Source of the DNA: Macquaria australasica | Lineage: Eukaryota; Chordata; Actinopteri; Centrarchiformes; Percichthyidae | DNA: 64,000 nucleotides | Assembly (NCBI GenBank): GCA_005408345.1 | Contig: SEMN01000015.1 | Location: forward strand, 2,578,001-2,642,000 | Reading direction: 5' to 3' | Program-made: the position numbers and the translations under genes | Notes under the pieces: generated by a model | What the model was told of the DNA's origin: nothing | What the model saw: only the letters and a program-made list of their open reading frames with translations | Databases searched by the model: none | Shown: piece by piece, positions 11,007-24,500 of the stretch | Layout: each line of letters begins with the position of its first letter | How positions within the stretch are numbered: position 1 is the stretch's first letter

Positions 11007-13990
11007 GGTCAGGTGGAAAGAGCAAAGGATGCTTGAATAGAACAGAAACCCTCCAGAGGCTCTCTGAGTCCAGCTGTGTGGAACAGTGGCCTCAGGGAAG
11101 GGATTACACACTGATTACAACACACACACACAGATGCACAAAAAGACACTCACATGTGCACACACACACACACACACACACACAATCCATGTACAGTGTT
11201 CAAAGCTCCAAATACACTCGTGCTTGCACACAGACGCAGACAAATATACGCGTACACACATACTTCCACAGATGTGGGACAGTGGCCTAAGGGAAGGGAT
11301 CACACAAACAAACAGAGAACAGGGCAAGGCCTCATGGGAAAGCTTGGAGAGACAACAGAGTCATCTCAGCATGGCAAGATGGTGAGGAGAGAAAGGGCAG
11401 AGAGATGGGAAGGAGACAGAAGGTAGTAAAAAATGCACCGTAAGCCTTTCAAAACCAAAGCTTGTGCTTAGCTGGTACTTATAGTTACTAGAGTATCAAC
11501 ACATTACTGATCCCTAATGTTCATTAGAAAACGTATACTATCTACCGGCCAGAGAAATTACCAAACAAGCACACTGGAGATTTTCACTGTGTTTGCATCA
11601 TTCATGGTAAAAAAAAAAAAAGACAAAAACAACAATGTACAATCTCTTCTACACCGTTCTCTCTCCACTCAGGCTGGCTGAACTGCAGTTAGAGCAATCT
11701 GTCTATGTGGAGCTTTTCCTTCTTTTCAATAATGAGAAGACACTAGAGCAGAGCTGACCTGATGAGGCTCCTGTCTCCTTGCAGACAGGCAGAGGACCTG
11801 TCAGCCATTAGGTACAGAACAGCATCATCAACTTGGAGTGTTTTATAACTTGGGGTGACTTAAACTGGTTCAGCTACAGACAGCAGGAGGGAAGGAGGAA
11901 AGTCCAAAATTTCGAGTTTCCTTTATTTAACTTAAAAAACACTGTTCAGAGTGTACAGCACTCTGAAAATTGTAAGGGCGCCAAGTTGCAAAAAATACCA
12001 ATTCTTGCATAACGTTGCTTTAAAGCCTCATGTCATGTTTTGTTAACAGTTATGTAAGTATAAGCTGACCAAAACTCACCAATTTCTTGCATGTCTACAT
12101 ACTCTCTGCCCTACTTTAACCTAAACTTAAAGGAACAGTTTGACATTTTGGGAAATACACCCATTTGCCTTCTTGCCGAGAGTTGGATGAGAATAGCGAT
12201 ACAGCTATTATATTTGTCAGCTAAATATGAAGCTATAGCCAGCAGCTGGTTAGCTTAGATTAGCATAAAGACTGGAAACAGGGGGAAACAGCTACCCTGG
12301 TTCTGTCCAAAGGTAACAACATCCACCTAGTGTAAAAAACGACAAGTTTTACAGAGGTTATGTTCTGGACTATTTCTTGATCGGGAGCAGTGACCTCCTC
12401 CAACCGGCAGGGAGTCCAGGAGGTTACTGCGCCCGGCCAAAAAATAATCCAGCACACATCCCCCGTAAAACCACAATTTATTAATTTTACACTTTGGTTT
12501 TTGTACAGCATAAATAAACAATATATATGTGTGTTAATTAGTGAGCTTTAGAGATGCTGGTAGGCGGATTTTGTTACCTTTGGACAGAGCCAGGCTAGTT
12601 TCCCCATGTTTCTAGTCTTTACGCTAAGCTAAGCATAAACGGGATGTAACATCATATTTAATGGACACACAGAGTGGTATCCATCCTCTCATCTATAGAA
12701 TATGTTCAGCTTTATCACTGTCACCTATTTCTCCCAAACAGAACTGATTCCCACTTCATGTGATTTTTTGCAAAGATGGTGAGTAGAGCTTAGAAAGAAA
12801 CTGCTCTTAAGTGATGGACACTCAATACGCAACAGCATCACAGTGGCTGAGCATCAACAACCAGAGACTGTCACTCTGGCAGTCTCTCACTTTCAGATGC
12901 ACACACACTTGTGCATGCACACACAAATACAGTCGCTAGCCTAGACAGATTCAAGACACTGACAAGCACTAGCCACTGAATCAGAATACTAATAGAAAAA
13001 AAAAAAAAAAAAACATGACTTAACAGTCACAGCACCAAAGAGCCAGTATTGTCTGTGGGATCCATCCTGGGCTGATGTACTGTAGGCTACTCTGCCTGTC
13101 TGACTGACTGACACCCTCTCTGATTCTCCAGGCAGACAACAAACTGACGTCAATATGGTTTCTCTGTTCTGTCTCATGGTGGGTCTGTCTGCTGTGGACG
13201 AGAACAGCGGCGTCTCTCCGCGCTGGCTGGGAACGAGCTTTTATCATCCATCTTCTACTGGTTCCCACTGCCGCTTCAATGACGAAGACACAAGCATACA
13301 CATATGAATACCAGCAAAGAGAAAGTACACACACACACACCCCTGCGCCTCCCACACCACACAGAAACACAACACCCTGCCACTCTTGTATCATTAAAAT
13401 CCCACACAAATCTGTACATTGTACACACACATACAGTTGGGTATTTCGGCTCCTCTGTCTCACAGTGGTGGTCACCAATGTCTCGTTAAGGTGCTTACAG
13501 AGTGGTTAGGCCAGCATGTGTTGCTCTCTACGCCTCAGTAGGCAGCCAGACTGCACTGATTCAGATCTGGATACTCCTCACTGTCCACAAGGCAAACTAA
13601 CATCCTACAGCTGTACAAATACAACCGGTTTGTGGGATACAATGAGAGAGAAGATAGATTAAGAGAAAGTCTGAAAGGTGACGAGGAAATAATACAGGTG
13701 GAGAAAACATGGGAAGAAAGGGAATGATGGGAAGCGAGATAAAGACTGGACAGAAATAGACAGAAGGACGAAGGGAGGAAGGGCAGGGAGCAGGACAAAC
13801 CAACAAAGGGAACAGGAGAGAAAACAATGAGAATGAAGAAGACACTGGGTAAGAAAGAAGGAGATCTGTGGACACTCGGGTGATGACAGATACTGTTCTC
13901 ATGTGGGTGTGGATCCTTTTATAGCCCTGCCAACTAAAGCAGACAACGGAGGAAAAACCCAGGGGACAGAGAGGGGTTTATATGGCCCCA

Positions 13991-14038
<48 letters not shown>

Positions 14039-14680
14039 GGTAGTGACAGTCATGGCAGAGTGCCCACATTGACTGCGATCAATGACAGTGGTGCATCAAT
14101 GGATGAACAAGTGAGTGAACGGTTGAATGATTTAATTCACTCATGAGTGAAAGAGTAACAGCACATCTGCATGTAGCGTTGTTACATGGACATACATCTG
14201 TTAATATCAAGCACATTTGCGAAAAATCCACCTTTATCAAAATGTTTCTCCATATGCAACTCATTCTCACTCATTGTTTGCTGCAAGCTTCAAGCAAGGA
14301 TCCAAAAGTAGGACAGGTACTGTGCGGGATCACTGGCTGTTAGTGGTCCCATTATACGGCCAAACGCCTACAGCAGCAAAAAAGAACAGGCAATTTAATT
14401 CTGCGTGTTGACATTCCTGTCCAAACAAAACTCTTTGTGAGTGCAGACAAACAAAGAAAAGTTTGCATGTCAGGAGAAAGTAGGGGTTTTGTTTCTCATG
14501 AAGAGTAGCGAAGGGGATCGACAAAAAGAAAAGAAACAATATTTCAATCAAACAGGAGTTGTCTCTGTGAAGAGCTGCCAGCCAAGAGAAATGGGGCTCA
14601 TGCGTCACAGGTTCAATTCCACCTTGCAGGTGACAGGCCTGCCTGATGCTATACCCTTGGCTCCCCCACTCACCTCACCT

Positions 14681-14711
<31 letters not shown>

Positions 14712-17700
14712 GAAGCAAACACAGTCACCCAACCGATGCAGACAACAATTGCTAGTTAAAGTCAAAAACAGAAGAAAAGGCAGAGGAGGCGAGGAGAAAG
14801 TGGGACGTTAGCAAAATAAAAGAAACCGGAATTGGGTGAAAGTAAAAAGTGTGGTAATGCGGCGAGCACATAAGCAATTTGGTAGCGCAAATGGGGAGCA
14901 TAAAGGGAACATCGACAGGAGAGGCAGTGGGTAAAGACCCAGCGCTGCTCAAAGGCTGCTCCACCCTCGCTCCCCTCCTCTCCTCTCCCAAATGTTGACA
15001 GTACAAGTGCAGAAACAGGCTTTGTAGTGTGCTCTGCTGAAGGGGCGCCGTGTACCGTGCCTCGTGCTTCGTTTAACGGTGTTACCCACAAAGCATCCTG
15101 GGACCTGCTCCCCTCTCCCTCTCTCATTCTCTCTCTCCCTCTCACATTGAACCTTTGACAGTGTTTTGATGATGCTAGTGTGGGCAGACAGACAAGGCGA
15201 AACCAAGGTGGGTGACAGTGAGCAAAAAAAGGCAAATAGGCGAGTAAATAAATGAAGTCAAGAAAGGCAGGGGAGCAACATTTTAATGATACTATGTTAT
15301 TCTGTTTTCCAGCCCTTTCCAGAGAGCACAAACCTCAGCGGGTTTCATCTCATGTGACGCCTAATGGAGCATAAGGGTTATTAAATGTTTCCAGGGAAAC
15401 ACTATTGTGTATAGTTCACACATCTGCAGATAGGAAGATTCAGCACTCATGTCTATTGTTGGGAAAGAAAAGGCATGTCAAGGTGACAAACCAGTGAGCA
15501 AAAAAAAAAAAAGGCAAAGTAAGGAAAGTTTTGCCTATTAGCTGCTGTGGCACGACACATACTGAATAGTGACTAATTGGCCACTTGCAGTGAAATGTTT
15601 AAATTTGTCACAAAAGTGGGGAAGGACAAAGCAAAGGAGAGAAAGAGAGAGAGAGACAGACCTCTGGTAGATGTAAGTGATGGCATCTGGCAACGTTTCA
15701 ACCTTTAACTATCCTGTCTTTGACCCCTGTATGTCCAGTGAGGTTTCAACCCCAACATAAATGTTGTCTAAAAATATTAACCTGACTCCCTACTGCTCAT
15801 TAGGCGCTAAATTGGAATTCATGCTTATTTTTGTACTGGGGGTTTGATCCAGCTCCTTTACACCGATCATAAAGGGCCACTTGGCATGCTAATTGCCTTG
15901 GCCCTACTTATGCACTCCCTAGCTCGCATGGCTAATGGTGTCGTAAAACATACTAGTGCACTGACACCTCCCAAACGCCAGGTAGGGAATATTTAGCACT
16001 ATAAAGGTGCTCAGTTTGGCCTCGTTTAAGAGGACATGAAGGATTCCCTGATAATGACCGTAACGATAGCTTACGCTGGTAAAAGATCCAAACCATACAA
16101 GAAACTGTTGCTCAGAGAGGGACAGTGACTCTTTCCCGCACACATGCAACACATACCATGCCAGCCTTTAACATTGCTGCTCACAGAGGGACATAATGAT
16201 TTAAGTAAACTGTTCAGGTGGTAAAAAGGTAACTCTGCCTGTTGCGGCTTCCATGCACCACTGGGGATTTTCTTTTTAAAGGGTGTTTGACAGTGCTGTT
16301 AGGGGCCCAGTGTCATTGATTTAAAGGGCTTGGTTTGCAGGACTAAAGTACCTTCCGTTAACTGTACAACTGATGAGTGAGTGTTGTAAATGCAAAGTTT
16401 CTTTTATGTACTTGTACACTATAAAGAAAAATGAAAGATGAGAAAACTGTGAGAGTCCAAAAGCTGTTCCGCAATTGCTGTGGTGCTGTACAGTTACATA
16501 AGTTATGATGGACTGTGGCCCAGTGTGGATGCCCTTTGTTTATAAAGTCATTAGAACCTCATCAGTTCTGGCTGCACTGAAGCACCTCCAAATGATGCGG
16601 AACACTACACAGAAACACCCCCAACCCACCTCACATGCAGTACTGCTGGGAGAGCATGTGTGTGTGTGATTATGTATGTGTGTTAGGTCACACCAGGGCC
16701 CTGAAATAGCACTTCATTAGTCATCCAGGGTATCAGGCATAGTCGGCCCTTGTCCCAGTGCCAGTGGGTGCCATGGACACGTGCCCGTGAGGGGACGCTC
16801 CATTTGGACCCCAGCATCTCTGTGCATCATCTGAGGGCCTAAAGGGCTTAATCCCCACAGATGGCTTTGACCCAGTAAGGTGAGGGCAGGCAATGAGGTG
16901 ATCCCACCACCGCAGGCAGCAACGGGACGCACCGCAGAGCAGAACGTTCTGGTCTGTTTTTAGCCAACGACCGCAGAGCAGGGTGTCTTCGCAGAAAATT
17001 AACCTTTGGTTTGGGTGAGAAAGTGATCAGTGCAGGTCTCAGTTCTTTATCAGCTGACTGAGCAGTGAATCTAAATTTCAATCACCTTGTCTTATTGATA
17101 CAAACAAGACTACCCTGCCCTAAATAACCGAACTAGTCATCTCCAACGATCAATCAACTCTACTTGTACTTTCTGTCCTCAATCCTCCTGTTTCTTTATT
17201 TCCATCCTCATCTTTCCTCCCCTGAAATCTATTCTTACCCCTCTCCCTTGGTCTTTCACCCTCATTACTCGGTAAACCTCCAAACTGTCAGTGAAACCTG
17301 GCAACAATTACCATTCCAACAGCTGCAGCAATAACCGTTACAGTAGCACTTACAGTATTACTTATACAGTAGGCACAACTCCAGCAGCACGGGCACCAGA
17401 CCAGAGCAGCATGTCTGCCCCCACCTTCCCTAGCCAGCAGGCCCTCATTAGGGGCCTTGTAAAGGCCTCAGACCTGCCGGGGTTGGGCCCCTTCACCACC
17501 CCGTTCCTCCAGGCTCCAGGTGTGTAAGGTGGCTGCACTTCACCAGAGGGGACAGCTTGGGCTCATTTAAGCCGATGGCTACCTGCCTTGTGCCTACTGC
17601 TACAGCAGGCCCCAGTAAACTATGAAACTGTAAAACTGCACGGGGGCCGAAAGGGGGAGAACACGGGGGGTTGGCAGGGGTGTGTAGGGGAGCAAGGATT

Positions 17701-20700
17701 ATGACCCTGTAAAGATGAAAGAAGTTGTGGGCAACAAGCGATCAAAGAGGAAGTGTGTCAGCGCTGATGTGGCAGGGGATTGGTCGTATCAGAGGCCCGG
17801 GTCGTTCAGCCTCAGCCTACATGTGTGTATCTGTGCGTTCATGTGCGCGTGTATTGAACTCAGCACAGCAGGGTTTAACGGCCACAGCGGACACCATCGG
17901 TGCTGGATAACACAACGACTTTCACAAGCTGCTGCTTAATTGCAGTTTAAACTGCACTACGTCCTGAGCAGCACAGCACGTTACAGTTAACATACACACA
18001 CACAAACACATCTACAAACATACATAGTTTACCTAACGAAGCATCTGTAGTCTTCAGCCACAAAGTTAATCTGATCTCACGGTTAATGTAGAAGCAAAAC
18101 CGCATGGGGCTGGTTAACTGTTGGTTTACACTCTGTTCCAATTACTAGCATAGCTGGGAAACAACAGCTAACTGTAATTGTGTGTGAGTGTATGTGTATG
18201 GAGTCAATCAACCTAGTTATATACTGGGCACTAAACTCACTTAACCTCGTTATCTTATTACACAGCTCCAGCTATGTATGTGGAAATTGAATTAGACTAG
18301 GAAGCTATTAATAGGAAAACACAGAAACGACTTTGAAACAATTAGATTAGATGTCTGCTTGGCTAAAACAATGGATAGTCGCTTCACCCTACATGAAAAG
18401 TGCAACGGTGAGGAGCCAATGGCTGAGAGCAGGCAAAAGAAAGAAAGCAGACAGAGTTAGAGACAGAAGAGATAATAAGAGGAGTCCTAACCCTTGCCCG
18501 TGGCTGGAACTGACAGATGTGTTGTCAAAAAGATATAAAAAGATGAGACAAAGATGAAAGTAGAAAGTTCACCCACCACTTGTACATCTGAGGGCACTCT
18601 GGACAGAAAGTCTAGCAGCTCGTTGTTATCAATGGTGTATGGGTCTCGCAGCTTCTTGGTGAATTTATTTACCCCTGTAGAGAGAGAAAAGCGGTGGGGG
18701 CAGGTAGGGAAGAGTTGGGAAAGAGAGGCAGACATCAGCCATCAATTTGAAGTTCACTCACTGTGAGTGTACTGCAAATTTTAACTCTGACTGTGCTTTT
18801 ATTACATACATACAATACAGAAAAAGCAGCATAGAAATTGCATTGCTCTGCCACAGGTTCACTTAGAGACTATATTTACACGTAACCATACCTTTTACAC
18901 TGAATTGTTTACACTTACAGTACATGTAAATAAACATTACAAAATGTTGACATTAGCTCACCCCAGGCTAGCACAATGTATCTTAGAGGGATGAAGTAGA
19001 TGATGGTGGTGGCCACTCCGAGAGCCACAATGGCCAGCCAGCTTAAGAAAGGCACAGTCCAGTTAAATGTGCTGCAAAGAGAGGAAAAACATGGCAAAGC
19101 TCAGCCAAACATGCTGAGAAAGAGTAAAAAAGAGGAGTCAGGGAGGGCATTTTAATACTTTTCAACCCAAACAAGCTGATCTGGATGCCCCTGAACTACA
19201 AATTCATCACGCACACTGGAACTGTGCAGAAGGAAATAACTTCACCCAAAGTCTTACAGGTCAACACTGCAGTGTGGAAATGGGCTATGACTCAATACAA
19301 TTCACACTATACAACCAGTTAAATGCTCTCAACTTTACAGAAAGACAGGTCACAAATGTTTCAGCTTGATTTAAAATGTTTTTACTTGTAACTGAAGAAG
19401 GAACCTGTAGCCTGACTCTTTTTTTTACTACAGCTTTCAAAACAAATTCCCTGCCTTACCTTTGCTTTGAATGTGAAAGTGAGGGCACCTGTGTGTGCAG
19501 GGGTGTCCAGTAAATACATGGTTTTGTGTGTGTGTGTGTGTGTGCATGTGTAGTGATGTGTGTTTAATCTAGTATGTAGATGATTCAGTTAAGAGGTCAT
19601 GCAGGGTTAAGTGAGATGGTGATGGACAGACAGCCTGTGTGTTTGTCTCTCACGGTTTGGTGTCACGCTGGCAGTGTTTCCTGAGAGCAGCACTGAGTTA
19701 TGCTCAGTTAGGCTGAAAAGGGGAAGCCGGGCAACCTGGCATTGCAGGAAAAACACACTGCGACGTGCAGAGCAGAGCGGAGCGGGCCGGGTGCCGAGGA
19801 GCGGGCTTACGACTCACTTCTTTATCCTCTCGCCATAGGAGGCCACTTCATCCAGTGCATTCTGCACACTGATGCACACGTCCTGAATGGCATAAAGCTT
19901 GTTCATGAAGCCCTTTCTCTCTGAGTCCTGCAAGAGGACAGATAGAGATGTAGGCGAGGGACAAAGAAAGCGAGGGTGAGGGAGGAAGAGAGACAGTGAA
20001 GAGAGGGGAGGAGACAGAAGACAGAGGCTGGGAACAGGCATCTTTGTGAAAACAATACATTTTAAATAGCGTCAAAGATTTGGAGTGGGGAGCCAAATCA
20101 CCGGATATCCTGCATAAACTGACGGAGTGCTTTCATTCCAGTCAGTAATAGAGATATAAAGTCGGCAGAACAAATCAAAATGTTTTCCTCCTTACAAAAG
20201 CTCACACGGGAAAATTTGAATATGTGAATAGAAAGGCAGAATTAAACTGAAAGCCAAATGGATACATCAATCTTTGGGTGCTCTTTCTCTTTCTCTTCTC
20301 TCTGCTGCTGCTGCCAAGACAGCTAGGAAGACCGGGCAGAGCCCTCTTTTGTTTTGCTGGCTGGCACACTGTGATGATGTCACCAGCCGTGACATCGTTA
20401 TCATCCTTATTATCGCCGTCACCCACCATGAACTTTTGATGGTTGAGAACTTGAGAATATTGTGAGGAGAGGGGGGAGAAACCACAAACTAGGCAGGCAA
20501 TCTAAAATATACAATCCCCCGTCTTACTGAAACAAAGTGTGTAAGTTAAGAAGTCATGCAACAGTCAACGAGCTGCCTGCTGACTGACTGACAAGCAGGG
20601 ACAGGATGGATCTGGACAGAATGAGGTGACAGAGAGTGATCGAGACCCGTTGGCTGAGTGAGGACATCAACACGCAGACTGGTTGCGGCTCAGTGTGATT

Positions 20701-21487
20701 GGTGGGCATGCTTGGGAGACAAACAAAAGGGGGGGCATAACAAGAAGAGGAGGACTGTCTATTATCAGAAGACAGTTACAAGAGTGTCCAGTTGTACTAT
20801 CATGGGTGGTCAGTTTACAGTATGGCAATAGCGGGGAATTTGAAAAATCTGGCAGAGGAGAAGACTGTCATTATAAAATCATCCAGTTCCAGTACATTAC
20901 TGCACCAGCACGCAGAAACTCTAAAAATTATTTTCCTTGCTGATATAGTGACAATATTTTTCTTTTTTAAGGGGGGGGGGGGGTAGGTATTCTCTCAGTG
21001 GATGAATTGATGTGCTCTTTTTTTGAGATTCATTTTTGAGAGTATTTATTAAACAATTGAACACTTGCGAATAAAAAAACTGAATTAAAAATGTCAGAAA
21101 CCTTCATAAATATGATAAGAAAGAATCTGGATTTCATAAAGCTGGGGAAAATAAGGATGTTACACAGCTAGTTGATCGACAAAAATGAAGATGCTTAAGT
21201 AAGAAAAATTTAAGAGAAACCAAAAGGTTATGGTATACCCCTACATGGCCACCAAACTTTTCTCTTTTGTTAGAGAAACAGCATGTATATTAGTGGCTGT
21301 GTTATTAATGAAGATGGATAGACATTGTTAGATTTGAGAAGTAAAACTCTGAGTTATCCTTATCATTATACCCCAAAAAGACAGTGAAGCAGTCAAAGAC
21401 CTCCAGGACCCCAGAGGCCTTTACCACATTTCACTCCTTGAGACCAGCCCCCCCCACCTCACCACAATCCTCTCATTGAGACCCCCT

Positions 21488-21528
<41 letters not shown>

Positions 21529-24500
21529 CCCCGAAACCCACCTTCTTCTTTTTACTCTCCATCTAGGATCAGATAATGTGAAAAATGAACCATGGAGCAG
21601 TCAGGGAGACCACATGGCCTCCCCAGCAAAACCACACAAGACAAATAGATATAATTAGACAGCGTCCCTGGGTTATTTTTCTTCGCAAATATTTTACAAG
21701 ACTCCCTTTCTTTCTTTCTTCCTCTCTCTCTCCTCCTCTTCGCAGTCCTTTCCTCAGAGTCCATCTGTTTTTCATTGCTCGCTCAAACAAATCTCAGAAC
21801 GCAGGGTCTATTGTGCTGGGCTGGGTTAGGCCGAGCCGAGCCGGGCTGGGCCGGGTCAGGCCGTTTTATTTTCGGGCCCAGACTCAGGGGAGAGTGTTTG
21901 AGGGCCAGGGGAGTGGTGTGAGAGAGCGGGCGGGGGTGGAGAGGATAGGTCAGAGGTCTTCGGAGTATAAACCATTGCCACATGCCCCTCGGACTGCGGT
22001 CTGACTCGTATTTCCTGTCTTCAAACACGGCTCGGGGAGGCGGGAGGTAGCAATAACACAGAGGGCCACGGAGAACCTTGTTTTCCCAGCTTCCCCGCAC
22101 ACTGCGCACATATGGAGCCAGGCAACCTGTTCTTATAATGGAACCTAATATGCACACAAACACACACACACACCCTACAGCTTTTAGATAAGGTTGATCT
22201 GCACACCTGGTCTTGCTGTGTGACTCTACAAACGATATTATATCCCGACACAGATTAGACGATGAGGGCCCTTGACTTCTAAAAGCAGTATCTTTCTCTA
22301 CTGAGCAAGTTTGTTTTAGACTGCAATGTCGTCGCTGATAGAGAGAGAACTGATACAGAAAGATGAGGAGAGAGACATGGCATTCACACATCACAGTCAA
22401 GGTCAAAGGAAGCTCTCTGTTGACTTAGATATTTAACAAAATGGTAAAATATATGAATGCGGGAGGTGAGCTTTCTAAGGCACACCAGCATAATAAGTAA
22501 ACCAAGGACTCGGTTTTGTTATGCTTTCGAGGGTCTAGGGATAGAGGGTTTTGTATGCTGTACAGACTGTAAAGCCCCTTGAGGCAAATCTGTGATATTG
22601 GGCTATATAAATAAAATTGACTGTTTTGAATGTTTTAAAATTGAATGACTTTTGTGGTTTTGTGAGGAATGTGTGTGCATGTTTGTCAACCACTAGCACA
22701 CATGTGATAAGTGATGAGAACATGGTTTTCCAGTCCTGTCCAGCTTCTAGTCTCACTCAGGAGGAGGAACAGGGTCTTTACAGGAGACCCAGGGCCGGTA
22801 TTTCCATCTGTCTTTTCCTGTGTCTGTCAGGGAGACTAAGTGGGTTTGTTTGGAGACCTGAAGGCAAAGCTAATAAAATGAAATCTGTGAGGCCTCTCGC
22901 TTTGACTTGGCTACAGTTGCAAGTCATGTTAATGCTCAAAGTATGCTATAAATCCCAGCACCTCTAACAACAGTGCTCTGAAGGATGATGCTGCATGGCT
23001 TGAATCATTCAGACAAATAGTGTAATAAGCCTGCCTAATGAGTTTAGCATCATGCATTTTAATAGACTGCAACTGTAGGTTAATCTGCAACGTGTTACGC
23101 TGACATGTTACAGTAACTGCCAGTTCAGTCTGTGTAATACAAATTGTCATTGCAGTGTGAAGACAGAACAATCATTCTTGACAATTTCATCTACTGTAAG
23201 ACAGGCCTGGATCTTTGTAGACATGATATGTAGACTTTTCTTTCATGTACACATATTATGTTTGCCTGTATATAAAATATAGTACAGTACAGTACATATA
23301 CCGCTATGTGCAATGTCATTAACTATACTTAAAAAATAAAGCAAATCTGATTCTGAGATCAATCCTAAAGATCTCTATACATTCGATATAAAATAGGTGC
23401 TTCATACAAAAGGATGGAAAATTGCATATACAGTACAGTAGGAGCAGTACCATTAAATGAAAACAAAATATATGCAAGAATATTAAAAAACTGAATATAA
23501 TTTAGAATCCCCAGTTGTGGGTTGACAAAATATATAAGAGAGAATATATACTGTTTTAATTACTTTTTTGAATACCCATGACCATCAGTACTCTGCTAAT
23601 ACAAAACATCAGTAATTTGTGTCTCTTCAATGCATACTCCAGTGTCTGTTTAATATAAATACAAAGGAATCTTGAGGCCTTTACACACGTCTTTGTCATT
23701 ATTATTCATTCTCTTTTTTTTTCCTGTGTGATGGTCTATCAGATAATAATTTGTGTTATAATCTACTGGATAGCAAAGGGTCAGGGCCAGTCAGAGTGTG
23801 CTGTGAGTTCAGGGTAAAGTGAGAAGAACTGCATACTGCTGTGTATTAAATGACAATGCCGTGCATGAAATGTTTCTATGCGCAGAAGAAACTTTTTGAC
23901 ATCAATTAACTCTCATCAGGTCGGCAGCATTAATATTTAGTGAGCCGGTGTCCTTTGTTGGCAGTGAGTTGTTTTAATTGCATGTATGCCGTTTAAAGAC
24001 AATAAATGCGTCTTCTGTGGTGATGTCCAAAGTTTGCATCATTGTTTGGATGTGTGGAGTGTGATATAAAAATCTCAGCCAAGCACCCATCAGTTCAGCA
24101 TCGAGCCACCCTGTGTACAAGTGTGTGGAGCAGGCTGCATCACGGGAGTCCTCCCATCAGGGAAGACAGAGGTGGGAAGGCTTGTTAAAGTGATGCGAGC
24201 TGTTTGCATGTGTTAAGGAGAAACAACCCTCAGTGACACCAGAGAGAGCCCAGGGACACACACACACATACACAGAAACAACCAAGTCAGGCTAACCACA
24301 TTGCACTTGCTGGTAAATTGTGGTAAACAAATGTGGTAAACTCCTTGAAACACTTGATTAAATATTTAACAAAGGAAAAATGCACAATGCCTCTGTGTAC
24401 TCCACTGCTCCATTTCTCTTTCAGAGAGATAGCATCTTGGCAAAGTACATCTAAATGCAAAAGTGCAAAGTGAGCAGTTGTAAACTTTGCAAAGACAGTT

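Larger units (their letters stand above)
10905..18576 (-). other. mctp1: mctp1 last intron (7.7 kb)
   Basis: Intron between the C-terminal tail exon and the preceding exon. It contains CA/TG tracts (10972-11004, 11161-11183, 13993-14034, 14688-14711), the foldback MITE at 12129-12700, and two mixed-composition blocks that may be conserved non-coding elements (15770-16160 and 17390-17610). No other exon was recognised. Confidence 0.85.

Noticed and set aside
14610..14620. B-box-like GGTTCAATTCC suggesting a tRNA or SINE
   Set aside because: No matching A box at the right distance and no cloverleaf could be drawn.
14762..15331. A 189-codon open frame on the - strand
   Set aside because: Low-complexity, Ser/Leu/Pro/Cys-rich translation of intronic sequence with no family resemblance and no splice context.
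21783..22406. A 207-codon open frame on the - strand, the longest in the window
   Set aside because: It crosses a degenerate GC-rich pentamer repeat and a CA tract, has no recognisable domain and lies inside a mctp1 intron; it looks like chance.
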